A DNA stretch of 42,015 nucleotides from Spirogloea muscicola (GCA_009602725.1 WELB01000133.1:57904-99918), one strand, 5' to 3'. Shown: positions 31,978 through 42,015, numbered from the stretch's first letter. Made by a program: numbers and translations. Notes: generated by a model from the sequence alone, not told the origin.

Positions 31978-32474
31978 TCCAAGTAGGGTCTACGTGACCC
32001 TTTCATGACTGTCTTGGTGAAAGTTTCTCGCGTTGGGTCTTGTTCAGAATTGCACCATGGTCCTTATTCGGATTGCTGCATGCAAATAGCTGACAGATTT
32101 GGTTTCCTGCTTTCTAGGGCGCTGTCCACCTTGTGCGGCCATTCTCAATCAAAACGGGTTTCGAGGAGGAAAGCTGAGGGCAGCCCCCGCGATCCTTCGA
32201 GGCAAGCACTTGCGCAACCTTCATGTGCATGGCCGCTGATGAGATGGTGCTTAGGCATGTCGAGTAACACCTCTTGGCACCGCCCACCTTCTGCAGGGGC
32301 GTGCCTGCTACACTCTTTAGAGATGGAGGGCGCGCTCTGCAACATGTATAAAAGGGAGGCCGGGCCGACCATTGCCAATGACGGTGCTACACAGAGCGGA
32401 GCTGGGTTAAGAGGGGCTAAGGTAACAGGTCGAGAGCACATTTGAAGGTACCAAAGGGCACACAATATGCGACA
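31978..32474. other. 3' flank of PUS3, no gene recognised
   Basis: Open frames on both strands without domain or repeat support. Confidence 0.3.
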
Positions 32475-32830
32475 GGCTCTATCGAGGAGTCAGAGCACTG
32501 CCTCGGAAGCCAGTGGCCTGGCTTTGTGCACGCCAAGCACGCTGATCACTGGCCAGAGCCTCGGAGTGTCATTGGATGAGCAGAAGCCCGCAATCTGTCA
32601 CACAGAAGTAGTGCTTGCGAAATGCCAGTTGCCCCAAGGTGCCCCGACTGATCAAGGAAGCGCAGCTGTCATGAGGCATGAGCTCAGCGGCCATGGCATC
32701 CAGACAGTGAGCCAGCTCGTAAGAGGTGCGGTTTGGCCTTCACTCCTCCAGCCCTTCCAGACCGTGTTCAATCCTTTTGGGCTGACCTCTCACAGCCATC
32801 GACTTACTCGTACGAGCTTTATCAGCACTC
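32475..32830. repeat. LINE-like fragments in both orientations
   Basis: 32480-32560, minus strand, matches copy B around CGTGCTTGGCGTGCA and GGCCAGGCCACTGGCTTCCG. 32765-32800, plus strand, has the tail module TTTTGGGCTGACCTCTCACA. Both are too short to show coding potential. Confidence 0.5.
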
Positions 32831-33199
32831 ACGGCACGGCGTCAGCTTGGCTTGGAGCCGTCGATCCAGGGCAATGAACGGCTCTCGGAAGGTCGAAGTA
32901 GAAAGGTGCGGAGTGCAAGAACGAAAGGCAGAACATATCGTGCCAAAACACTGTCCACTCAATAGCTAGTGCAAAGATTGCGGCTAGACACAAGCCCAAT
33001 GCTCAGAGTGCTAAAAACACAGCGCCAATACTGGCTAAAGAGGTGTCGTGCCTGCCCGTATTGAGCTAACTATGCGTCGAAGGGCCACACCTGAAGCTCC
33101 GCCTACAGGCCAGGACTCTGCTTTGTTAGCTAGCAGTAGCCTGCCCTGCATGGCCTCACTACCAGGTGAGCAGACATGCAAAGACTATGACAGAAGAGT
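32831..33199. other. Left flank of the Gag-Pro element
   Basis: A plus-strand frame from 33048 (MPARIELTMRRRA) leads towards the protease fragment but in a different frame. No domain seen. Confidence 0.3.
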
Positions 33200-33214
33200 C
33201 GCCACACAGGCGAG

Positions 33215-33470
33215 GTGTTACTTCTTGGGGTCATTCCCAACGTGGCACTGGTGGCAAATCAAGACGGCTTTGTCAAACTCAACGGAAAGGCGCCGCAGCG
33301 TGTCATGTTGGATACGGGCGCGCAGCCGGTGCTACTCGGCCGTAGCATGGTGCAACTGCTGGGGCTGTGTGCACAGGACCTGCAGCTGTCTTCCATTGCC
33401 ATCAAGCCGGCGACGGGAGGCGTCTCAGCGGCCTTTGGCAAACGCTAGAGCCTATCTGCATCAACTAGGG
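33215..33470 (+). pseudogene. Retropepsin fragment, plus-strand copy
   Basis: Frame with NVALVANQDGFVKLNGKAP, the aspartyl protease site VMLDTGAQPVLLG, then MVQLLGLCAQDLQLSS. It ends at a stop at 33446-33448. DTG followed by hydrophobic residues is the retropepsin active site of LTR-type retroelements. No Gag is seen upstream and no reverse transcriptase or integrase downstream: the sequence turns straight into the inverted copy. It is a remnant, not an active element. Confidence 0.7.
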
Positions 33471-33750
33471 CGGCGCAGACGAGGTCAGCCGGCGCCTCCG
33501 TGGTTGAGAGTGATACAGATAGGCTCCTGCGTCTGCTGAAGGCCTGCCAAGACGCCTCCTGTATCCGTCTTGATGGCAATGGAAGACGGCTGCAGTTCCT
33601 GTGCGCGCAGCCCCAGCAGTTGCACCATGCTGCCGCCGAGCAGCACCGGCGCGCACCCGTATCCAACATGACACGCTGCGGCGCCTTTCTGTTGAGTTTG
33701 ACGAAGCCGTCTTGATTTGCGACCAGAGCCACATTGGGACTGACACCCAC
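33225..33750. repeat. Inverted repeat of the retropepsin segment
   Basis: Arms of about 240-245 bp (33225-33468 and 33508-33750) are reverse complements at high identity, for example AAATCAAGACGGCTT, GGCGCCGCAGCGTGTCATG and GCCTATCTG in both. The spacer is about 40 bp. The arms lie head to head. Confidence 0.75.
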
Positions 33751-35690
33751 GCACTCCACCACCCGCCGCTTAGAGAGCGACGGGCTCCCCCCTGCATGGG
33801 CAGCCCCCCGGGCACAAGTGCTTGGTAGCTGTGCCACTGCCGCCGCCTCCGCAACCAAGAATGCCGGCGCAATTGGTGCAGGCAGCATGGATAGAAATGA
33901 GCCGCAGGGGCCCCTTTTGGAAGCCCCTGTTTTGTTGTTGAAGGCGGTCGTGTTCGCCCCCTGCGCGGCTTTGGGCGCCAGGCTCCCCCCCTGCATGGGC
34001 AGCCCCCAGGGAACAAGTGCTTGGTGCATGCGACTGCACCACTGCCGCCGGCACCGATTTCAGGGCTGCCGCAGCAATGGTGCAGGCAGCCCAGCAACTT
34101 CTTCAACTCCATCACGATCATTGGGTGCAGGCTCAGATGGAAGCGACCTGCAGGGGCCCCTTTCGGAAGCCCCTGTTACATTGTTGAAGGCGGTCGGGGT
34201 GTTCGCCCCCCGCGCGGCCTTGGGCAATTCGATCGGCTCCACCACGTCGCCCTCCAGCGCGCAGAAGGTAGTGCTGCAGCGCCTGCCGCAGCGTCGCCTC
34301 CGGATATCCAATGTCCGCCAGCGACAGCGCTGGCGTACGCATGAGCGCCGCAGCCAACCAGTGCGCAGTGACGCGCCCGGCGCCTTCACGGACCACCGCG
34401 GGCTGCATGTATACAACCGCTGGCCCGTCCGCAGCCACCTCCGTCACCCGTGCAAAAGACAACGGATACTGCGTGCCCTGCTCCTCCCGGCGGCTGTGCT
34501 CTTTACCCGCCAGGCGATCTGCACCCCCTGTCGGCTGGCGGCTGCCGCGCCCATGCCGCCCCGCCATCGCTGCGTTGACCACCTCAACACCCATGCAGTA
34601 GCGAAGGCAATGGTCCGCCTCCTGCTCTTCCCTCCTCCTCTGATCCGCCTGCGCCACCGCAGCGCTGGCTGCCATCGTGGCCTTCATCACCGCCATCTCT
34701 GCCTTCAGCAGCTCCAGCTCGTTGGACGAGCTGGCCTAGACAACGGCTGGCACCTGCCCGTCCCTCCCTGGTGCAACCGCCGCGGCAGCGCTCCTGGCCG
34801 CTCGGGGCGCCGCATGGGCCTGCAGATGCGCCGGTCGCTGCTCGGGGTGCATAGTCCAGCAGGTGTCGGCACCGTGACCGGCCTTGCCGCAATGGGCGCA
34901 CCGCGCGCCGGCCCCCCCGTGGGCAGTCCCGCCGGACATCCCCCGGCTGGCCGCAAGTCCAGCAGCGACCGGCCCCAGCCGGCCCGGCTGATACTACCGC
35001 CGCCGCCGTCATGCCCTGCTTGCTGGGCACCCGCCACTGTTTCGGCTGAGTCCCTGGCCACTGACGAGGCTGGGCAGCCGGCCTCGCTTCGCCCTTCGCC
35101 CACACCGCCACCTCCATCGCCTTGCCCGCAATGCGGCGCTCCACGTCGTCAGCGAGCTCTGCCACCTGGTCGATGGTGAAGTTGTGGCGGAAGGTCGTGA
35201 ACACCTGTTGCTCTGACCACGCACCCTTCCTGCCCCCTCCCACCGCCTCCTGGAAACTCTGTGCGGCGTCCACCTCCGTCATCCTCCCAGTGTCCCGCCG
35301 CAGCTGCTTCATTCGTTGGGCCATCACCGTGACATCCTCCCCCGGCAGCCGCCGGGAGTTCCCCAACTCCGCCACCTTGGCGGCTGTGTCGGTCGTGAAC
35401 TGCTGGCCAAGCAGCTGCAAGAAATGCTTGATCGGGTCTGCTAGCAGCCGCTCCCGCTTGGCCGGCGTCCCCGCTCCCAGGACCCCCTTCTCCGCCGCCG
35501 ATGGACCCGCAACAGGCTCCTCTGCCGCTGCGAGGCGCATGGCCTCGTCGTAGTCCTCGGCCGTTTGGGCGCCAGCACCCGCCCCTTCTCCCGGCCGCCT
35601 CGCCCAGCTGCATGGCCTCTCGCCAGCCGGGCACCTCCTCTGTGGCGGCAAGAACCTCGCCCATGACGGACTGGTACCTCAAGAGAGAAA
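33500..35690 (-). pseudogene. Gag-Pro remnant of an LTR-type retroelement
   Basis: Reads on the minus strand from about 35690. Gag-like part: SVMGEVLAATEEVPGWREAM, ADPIKHFLQLLGQQFTTDTA, VAELGNSRRLPGEDVTVMAQ and VAELADDVERRIAGKAMEVA. Two zinc knuckles follow: CWTCGQPGDVRRDC near 34960, with aspartate in place of the usual histidine, and an intact CAHCGKAGHGADTC near 34890 in another frame. The retropepsin part (VMLDTGA) lies near 33660; one base is missing just after DTGA compared with the plus-strand copy. At least three frame changes make it non-functional. No reverse transcriptase, integrase or LTR pair was found. The Gag 5' end abuts the LINE tail of copy D, so one element probably inserted into or beside the other. 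Confidence 0.75.
33780..34226. repeat. Tandem duplication in the Gag-Pro linker
   Basis: GGCTCCCCCCTGCATGGGCA occurs at 33783 and about 33981, and CAGGGGCCCCTTT(T/C)GGAAGC at 33905 and 34151. The second unit carries about 48 extra bases. Both units end with GCGCGGC(T/C)TTGGGC (33976 and 34226). Confidence 0.8.
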
Positions 35691-36302
35691 GCGCGGCCAG
35701 ACTGGTGGCTGGGAAAGGCCAGCCCAAAAGAGTGGACAAGGTCTGAGGGAGCTTGAGTGCGAACGAGTACCACAAGGCAATGCGTGTATATTAAGAGATG
35801 GGGAGGCCATGTGTGGCCAAGTACAAAGGCAAGCACATTGGACAAATGTACGTCACCTGCTGCTAAGCTGACCCGCTCAGTAACCACGAGTCAGCACATA
35901 GAGGTCGCTAGCTGACGCTCGAATACCGGACGGCAATTGACTAGCTCTTGTGCCAGCAGCTAAGGCTCGACCAGCTTTCTGATGCAGAGCATACGCCTGA
36001 GCTCGTTGCAGACAGGTTGACACTCGACGTCGCAGAAATGACAGATAGGCTGCCGGCATACCCATCTGGGCTGGGAGCATATCCTCGCGTCGTGCATATC
36101 CCAGACTCGCTATGTTCTCGAGTAGGGTATGGAAGCGAGGACCCAAGCAGCCGAAAGTGTCGATTGCGGCCGGGAGGAGGTGGTCACTGCGGGGGTAGAA
36201 GGCGGGCCCGTCCAGGACGTCAGGGAGAAAAGAAGGAAAGCGGCTGCTGATATCAAAAAATCGGCTGTAAACTGCCAGCCAGATGCATACAGGTGTTCAT
36301 GA
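35690..36302 (-). repeat. 5'-truncated LINE-like copy D, longest coding fragment
   Basis: On the minus strand an open frame runs from about 36300 to 35877: CIWLAVYSRFFDISSRFPSF, then DGPAFYPRSDHLLPAAIDTF, GCLGPRFHTLLENIA and CLQRAQAYALHQKAGRALAA, ending in YVLTRGY and stop. The order resembles the C-terminus of non-LTR reverse transcriptases (ETFG-like and RRRVS-like motifs). The 3' tail follows with TTTGTACTTGGCCACACA (35810), GACCTTGTCCACTC and TTTTGGGCTGGCC (35710-35745), ending near 35690 in TTTCTCTCTT. Confidence 0.65.
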
Positions 36303-36458
36303 GGGAGGGTCTTAAGCCCAAACCGCCGCGAGAACCGAGCCGGGGGTTAAGCTCCATCCGCGCTTCTTCTTTCCGGCCCCCGTCAGGAGCTGGGGTTTTA
36401 GCAGCCCCTCGACTTCCGGGCAAACCCCCACGGGCCGCCGCCGCTGCCTGCCGGCGCC

Positions 36459-39242
36459 ATGGCGGACGCGGCGGCGACGGCGGCGGCGGACCTCACGGCG
36501 CGCATATCGCCGTTCCTGGACCGGCACTTGGTGTTCCCGCTGCTGGAGTTCCTGCAGGACCGCGGCGTGTACGCGGAGAACCAGGTGCTGCGCGCCAAGA
36601 TCGAGCTGCTGGCCAAGACCAACATGGTGGACTACGCCATGGACATCCACAAGATGCTGCACAAGACCTCCGACGTGCCGCAGGAGATGGTGGCGCGCCG
36701 CGGCGAGGTATTCGGGCGCCTCAAGGACCTCGAGGACCGCGCTGCGCCCGTTATCGGCTTCCTCCAGAACCCGGCGCTCGTGCAGGAGCTGCGCCAGGAC
36801 AAGGCCTACAACCTCGCCATGCTCGCCGAGAAATACCAGGTCTGCTTCTCTCCCCAAAGCTGGTCTTGAGGATCTCACCCGCAGCTCCTGGAGTACAGTG
36901 ACCATACTTTATTTATGGGGAAAGACTACGTTGAAGGTTGGAACTTGGAGGATATTGTGTCAGACTTCACAATTAAGCGTGAGAGGTGTTGATCCGAGGT
37001 CTATTATCAAGGCAGGGTGTTCAATCCGGGCAAAACAGGAAACTTCCACAACGCAGTTCCTCCAGAACGTATTCACCGACCCGTTGCGGCTTAGAAGATA
37101 TTTGTTATTTAAGGTCTGAGATTCTGAAGACAGGTAAAGGGCTAGGCTCCGCGCAAATTTTCGCATTCTGTGCTCTGGTGCAGCTGGAGGCGCAGGAGTC
37201 GGCGTCGACACGACAGGATGACAGGCGTAGGTCTTGGGTCAGGTGCCCCAGGCTCTTGATGATCAGAAGAGGCTCTCAGGGTCCTGCGGGGAGCATTGGG
37301 TCCGTTGGAGCCCGTACGTAGTAGTTGCTGTGTGATCCTGCTGGCTCCCACGGGCGACTCAATCTATTGATTGACTGATTGTGTCAGACGTGGTAAATTC
37401 CTGGTGGGGCAGATTGGCACGGAGCAGATCGAGGCGCTGTACGACTATGCCAAGTTCCAGTTCGAGTGCGGCAACTACACGGGGGCCGCGGACTGCCTGT
37501 ACACTTACCGCACGCTGTGCACCAACTCGGACCGGTCGTTCAGCGCGCTGTGGGGCAAGTTTGCTGCTGAGATCCTGATGCAGAATTGGGACGTTGCACT
37601 CGAGGAGCTCAACCGGCTCAAGGAGGTCATTGATTCCAAGGTCTGCACCTCCACTTCATAGTCCCCATCATAGTGATCTGCTGCTGCTGCTGTTTATCTG
37701 TGCCTACTTAATGCATCAGTCAGAGGCTGCCTGACTGCAGCTCCTATTAAAGCCTAAGCTTGCGGCTCGCCCTACGCCTCTCTGCTGTGCAGAATTTTGC
37801 ATCGCCGCTCAACCAACTGCAGCAGCGCACGTGGCTCATGCATTGGAGCCTGTTTGTATTCTTCAACCACGAGAACGGCCGCAATGCTATCATTGACCTC
37901 TTCTTCCAAGACAGGTCTAGCTTGCCTCACTCGCATGACTGCGTTGCTTAAGCTCAACGCTTCAATCACATTCGCTAGTCCTTAACTCACAGTAATCTGA
38001 CAGGATGCCTGCCCGGCCCCCTTGTAGATACATGAACGCGATCCAGACGAATGCGCACCACCTTCTGAGGTACTTGGCAGTGGCAGTCATTGTCAACAAG
38101 CGGCGGAGGAACGTGTTGAAGGACCTGATCAAGGTCATCCAGCAGGAGAGCTATGTCTTTCAGGACCCGATCACTGAATTTGTGGAGGCCCTGTTCATCA
38201 ACTACGACTTCGAGGGTGCTCAGCAGAAGCTCCGCGAGTGCGAGGACGTGAGTACAACCGCCTCTTCATCTTTCGCTTGTCAATGTCTGTACTTTGTATA
38301 TGTATCGTGTATCATGTCTGTCAACACGGCAGTTGCAGTCACGATTGACTATCAGCTTAGAAACTCGTCCTTCGTCTCCTGCAGGCCCTCATGAACGACT
38401 TCTTCATCATGGGGAAACAGGCGCAGGAGATGGGTTACAGCGGCGCCAGCTTCAGCGACGAGTTTATTGAAAACGCGCGCCTGTTCATCTTCGAGACATA
38501 TTGCAGGATACACCAGTGCATTGATATCAGGTGGTAAATTTAGCATCCTCGATGACTTCCTCCTCTGCATATCACAAGGACGTACGGCCGTAGCAGTCCA
38601 TGCAGCGCACATGTCATCTCAAGAAATGGATCAAGGGTCTCGACTACACACCTTCTGTGGCATCTGTCTGACTTTGCTCGAAAGTGGCTGGTTGTAATCT
38701 ACTTTTGCTTAGAGTTGCTGATGCTAACAGCTCTCTTTATTTCTCTGAAGCTCTATACCTTGTCACTCCTCTTAGGATGCTCTCGGAGAAGCTGAACATG
38801 TCGGCTGACGAGGCTGAGCGATGGATTGTCAATCTGATCCGGAATGCAAAGCTCGATGCTAAGATTGACTCGAAGAACTCCACTGTTGTTATGGGCACCC
38901 AGCACACCAGTGTGTGAGTACCCATACTTGTGCAACTGCCTCAACCTGATTCCGATGTTGCAAGATCTGGCACTAAGCAGGCCTGGTTGCAATGGGTGAT
39001 ATGTGTACTTCACAAGTGTTGTGCTGAGACCTGCCAAGCTTAAGTCATCATAGTTGAAGATTGTCTCACGTAACCGAGACAACCAGCAGCTCAGCCATTG
39101 TTGGTAGTCTGCAAGATCTAAAGCTAAGTTGCTGCTTCTGTTCAGGTACGAGGTTATCACAGAAAGAACGAAGGGTTTAGCCATGCGGAGCTATCAGCTG
39201 GCAAATAGTGTTGCAAGTGTTGCGCCACTGATTTCCTCCTAG
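36459..39242 (+). CDS. eIF3 subunit e (INT6 homologue)
   Basis: PCI-domain subunit of translation initiation factor 3. Seven exons, 36459-36839, 37413-37640, 37793-37914, 38028-38247, 38385-38530, 38776-38913 and 39146-39242, sum to 1332 nt with consistent phases: 443 aa, close to human and plant eIF3e. Landmarks: [130 protein letters not shown], the PCI winged-helix part [20 protein letters not shown] and the end [16 protein letters not shown]. The ATG at 36459 ([12 protein letters not shown]) fits the family start. All junctions are GT-AG. The gene begins only about 160 bp after the LINE remnant, so the remnant is part of its upstream region. Confidence 0.97.
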
Positions 39243-40515
39243 AGGAACTACATCTTAGCTTTCAATTAGCTACAATATTCTTTCATTGTACAACAATTTA
39301 CGAGCTGCTGGCTTAGGGTCGTGCTCCCTTGAGGTTTGCCATAGGCGTTGATTGGCCAGGGGCATATAGTAAATTGTACCCACTAGGACCATCTCACATT
39401 TTCCCTCCCTCCCTCGTCATGACACAGTAGCTGACGGATTTCCCATCCTTATGCTTCATTGGGCCTCACTTGATATTCACATAGGTTTTGGCAGTGTAAG
39501 GCATGTTATGCTTTCACTTGGGAACCTGGGTTCTCACATCGTGAAGCGAGAAGGGGCATTTCAGTCAAACTGGTAGTCATGGTGGTCGAGCAATACAGCA
39601 GCTTGTTGATAGCTCAATACTCCTGTGGTATTTGTGGGACTCTTTGACTGAGCTGCCAATCCTGAATGTTTGGTCTGACAGGTTGCTTGGCTGAGTATGT
39701 TGTATAGGATGCTCGTTTTTGTTCTTCTGACTCTGGTCGAAGTACTTCAATGGACTGTTGGTAAAAGCATTGAGCATCATGTCATCAAGAGCGATCAAGG
39801 TCAAAGTCAGGGCAGACAGTGAAAGACCATGGGCATGCACCAGTGGATCCTCCTGAGATTTGCATTGTGCAGGTGCTGCTGACTTCCGAGGACCCATGAA
39901 GCACAGAGGAGACTAGATGCTTTCATTAGGTTGCACTACATTCAGTGCGGTTGCAATTCATCATATCGAGCATGTCATGGCAAGACCTCAACCACTTTGT
40001 ACAATCATACCACGAAATTCAAAATCCGCCCCAATTTTAGAGGGATATCAGACAACCCTCCCGACATAGACAGCTCGTTTGCTACACTGAAGGTGATATT
40101 GTATTGCTGCCTATGGCAAATGCAAGTGCTGCTCACATACTCAAGAGAATTGTCGCAGTCTTCTGTTCACAAAGAGTGATGGACGGGTATGAAGGAATCT
40201 TGAGTCAACCGCAGAGAGCAGTGAACAGGATGCAACAGACGCTCCCTGATTCCAAGGAAAGGGCTCTCCCCTAGCACACAGTTTTACAGATAAAACGTGC
40301 CAAGGAGACGCCGCAACGACCAAGAGACCATACTGGAGGAGAGGGGAAAGCACTTGTACGTAAATCTTAGCAAAGCAAGCGGCTAGTCTGATCAACCATT
40401 CAGAAATGATCTACATAGGACCAAGTTGAAAGGCAGAGGAATCTCATGAAGGGAGAAGCAGCGCTGCAGCAAATGCCAGCACAGCATACAGGTGAAGTGC
40501 GGGGGCCAGTGACGT
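39243..40515. other. 3' flank of eIF3e and intergenic
   Basis: Contains the eIF3e 3' UTR. Short frames on both strands lack domains. No repeat shared with the rest of the window was noticed before about 40900. Confidence 0.3.
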
Positions 40516-40899
40516 GTGATCTGGTATACTCAGACGACCTACCACTCGAGTGAGTGCTACAAGCGCGAAAGCTGGGGTGCTGATCTGTGTCGATGCTGCC
40601 GCATATGGCGTGCCAAGCAAGCGGATTCAATCTCTTGCCTTCGAGAGCTCTTCGTAGGCTTTGACGAGCATGGAGGACCGGCCTGGAAGGTCAGTGATCT
40701 GCAAGCTCTGCAGTCACCCACTGCCACCGACTTGGACAATGTCAGGACAGCAGCCAGTTTCGGCGGCTCAGCGGGCACGATCTCGATGTTACCAGCGGGT
40801 GTGGTGGCCGTGGCCGACCGTGGTGCTGCCGCGGTGCACCGCCGAAGGGCCAAGAGGCTCCGGGGCCGGGCTCGCCGCCGGCGAGACGACCGTGCCGCT
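40516..40899. other. GC-rising stretch, no gene recognised
   Basis: Open frames on both strands of 110-190 codons are alanine/arginine rich and show no motif. They run into the LINE tail modules, so I do not call a gene. Confidence 0.3.
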
Positions 40900-41215
40900 G
40901 GGCTCAGCGGGAGAGAGGAAGCGCGCAGTGCGCATGAACCGAGAGAGAGACCATGTCGAACGAGAGCCAGTGCGCTGTCCGGAGAGAAGAAGTGTGCATT
41001 AAGAGATGGAGGGCCTGTGTGGCCAAGTACAAAGCTAAGCAGATTCCCGGACCAGAGAGGAGTGCGCATGACACGAGATTGAGGCCGAAGGCCGGCCAGT
41101 TCACTCTGTGCAAGAGAGAAGGCGCGCGGTGCGCATGAACTTGAAGCGAGGCCAATTCAAGCCAATACATTGTTCAGGCAGAAAATGCAGAAAGTGCAAA
41201 GAATGCAGCGCAAAG
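40900..41215 (-). repeat. Two LINE-like tails in tandem, minus strand
   Basis: GCGCGCAGTGCGCATGAAC at about 40922 and GCGCGCGGTGCGCATGAAC at about 41115 are the reverse complement of the tail module in copies A and C. TTAAGAGATGGAGGGCCTGT and GTGGCCAAGTACAAAG at 41000 match 35793. CCAATACATTGTTCAGGC (41161) is the reverse complement of the copy C motif. Confidence 0.65.
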
Positions 41216-41247
41216 AATGTGGCTACATGAAATGACGCCCTATACTA

Positions 41248-41608
41248 GGAGGGCCGGAGGTGCCACAGAGCGGTGGGAGCCGTGCTGACGGGGGCCATGT
41301 CGACTCGACCTGTACCGCCTGTGTGGCAGCTGCTAGAGGAGGTTGAGGAAGCAGCAATGGCAGGAGGGAGGGCGGGTGGGGGAAAGGAGGGCCGGAGGTG
41401 CCACAGAGCGGGGGGAGCCGTGCTGACAAGGGCCATGACGACTCGACCGGTTACGCTTGTGGAGCTCCTAGAAAAGGTTGAGGAAGCAGCAATGGCAGGA
41501 GGGAGGGCGGGTGGGGGAAAGGAGGGCCGGAGGTGCCACAGAGTGGGGGGAGCCGTGCTGACAAGGGCCATGACGACTCGACCGGTAGCGCTTGTGGAGC
41601 TGCTAGAA
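41248..41608 (+). repeat. 135-138 bp minisatellite, about 2.65 units
   Basis: Units begin at 41248, 41386 and 41521, each with GGAGGGCCGGAGGTGCCACA. Periods are 138 and 135 bp, both multiples of three, so a plus-strand frame stays open with a 45-46 aa repeat (GAVLTRAMTTRPV..VELLEK). The third unit breaks off at 41608 into LINE-like sequence. Confidence 0.9.
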
Positions 41609-41665
41609 AAGGATGCAAAGCAATCGCCTGGGACCGCTGTAGGCACATAGACAAACGCCCGAAAC
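41609..41665 (-). repeat. Short LINE-like fragment
   Basis: Plus-strand GATGCAAAGCAATCGCCTGG followed by GACCGCTGTAGGCACAT matches 26576-26610. On the minus strand it encodes CLQRSQAIALH, the shared reverse-transcriptase end motif. Confidence 0.65.
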
Positions 41666-41685
41666 AGGGCGACGTCTTTCCGCCA

Positions 41686-41706
41686 CGGCGGCGGCGGCGG
41701 CGGCGG
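41686..41706. repeat. CGG trinucleotide repeat
   Basis: Seven CGG units, followed by G-rich sequence and GAGA-rich runs to 41790. The rest of the window to 42015 is GC-rich with no gene recognised. Confidence 0.85.
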
Positions 41707-42015
41707 CGCGGGGGGCAAGCGCGGGCGCCCCAACGGTCCAACGAGAGAGAGAGAAAACCGACGAAAGAGAGAGGCTGCAGCGAGCGAGAGCACGGCCAGC
41801 ACGAAGGTGCAAGACGTGGGCATGGAAAGGCGCATGCGATGGGACCGGAGCTCACGAGCCAGCGTCAGCAGAAAAGCGCCATCCGAAACCGTTGCGCGCC
41901 CACCAATCCGCCGGGAGCGGGGTCTGGAGGTGGGCGTGCCACGCGGCGGCCAGGCAGCGCCCCCGCGGCCCGCCGCGCGCGGGGGACCGCGAGGCGTAAA
42001 GTGCCACCCCCCCTC

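Noticed and set aside
33048-33539. 163-codon plus-strand frame as an intact gene
   Set aside because: It crosses the retropepsin copy in the wrong frame; the protease frame is the 33215 one.
33734-35179. 481-codon plus-strand open frame
   Set aside because: It lies antisense to the Gag-Pro remnant. Its Pro/Ala/Arg-rich composition is that of the shadow of the GC-rich Gag frame, and it has no domain.

Overview
This is a nuclear segment of a eukaryote in the green lineage, most likely a unicellular green alga. I cannot fix the class; a trebouxiophyte is a guess from overall look. The evidence is the gene set (AP2/B3 transcription factor, Brittle-1-type carrier, chloroplast FZL-type dynamin, SPPPP-rich pectate lyase-like protein, plant-type AMBRA1-like WD40 protein), genes with many short introns, GC-rich exons beside less GC-rich introns, and abundant decayed retroelements. 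There is one assembly gap (11565-11704) and one ambiguous base (4379).

Layout. 1-1712 (+): 3' part of a RAV-like AP2/B3 factor. 2352-4340 (-): SLC25 carrier related to BT1. 6049-6821 (-): 40S ribosomal protein S20 (uS10), three exons. 8453-11382 (-): F-box protein with leucine-rich repeats. 11854-12703 (+): histone H2A.Z, four exons, divergent from the F-box gene across the gap. 14143-20467 (-): AMBRA1-like WD40 protein, 14 exons that close in frame to 1072 aa, with a CAG/polyglutamine tract. 20921-23965 (-): FZL (FZO-like) dynamin-family GTPase. 23860-25016 (+): pectate lyase-like protein with an (SPPPP)n linker, overlapping the FZL 5' exon antisense. 27547-31977 (+): PUS3/Deg1-type tRNA pseudouridine synthase. 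36459-39242 (+): eIF3 subunit e, seven exons, 443 aa.

The intergenic space is rich in retroelement debris. One family, probably a non-LTR retrotransposon (LINE), left 5'-truncated copies or tails near 4.7-5.0, 7.5-8.0, 25.3-25.5, 26.4-27.0, 32.5-32.8, 35.7-36.3 and 40.9-41.7 kb. A different element with Gag, CCHC knuckles and a retropepsin DTG site fills 33.2-35.7 kb; its protease segment is present twice, head to head, as an inverted repeat. A 135-138 bp minisatellite lies at 41.25-41.6 kb.

The genes do not form one pathway. They are mostly single-copy-type housekeeping genes: translation (uS10, eIF3e), tRNA modification (PUS3), chromatin (H2A.Z), ubiquitin or autophagy control (F-box, AMBRA1-like), organelle membranes (FZL, SLC25) and wall or extracellular (pectate lyase-like). 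The most unusual points are the missing first half of the B3 domain in the RAV gene, the missing catalytic arginine in the pectate lyase-like protein, the antisense 5' overlap of FZL and the pectate lyase gene, GC-AG introns, the inverted Gag-Pro duplication and the LINE family.
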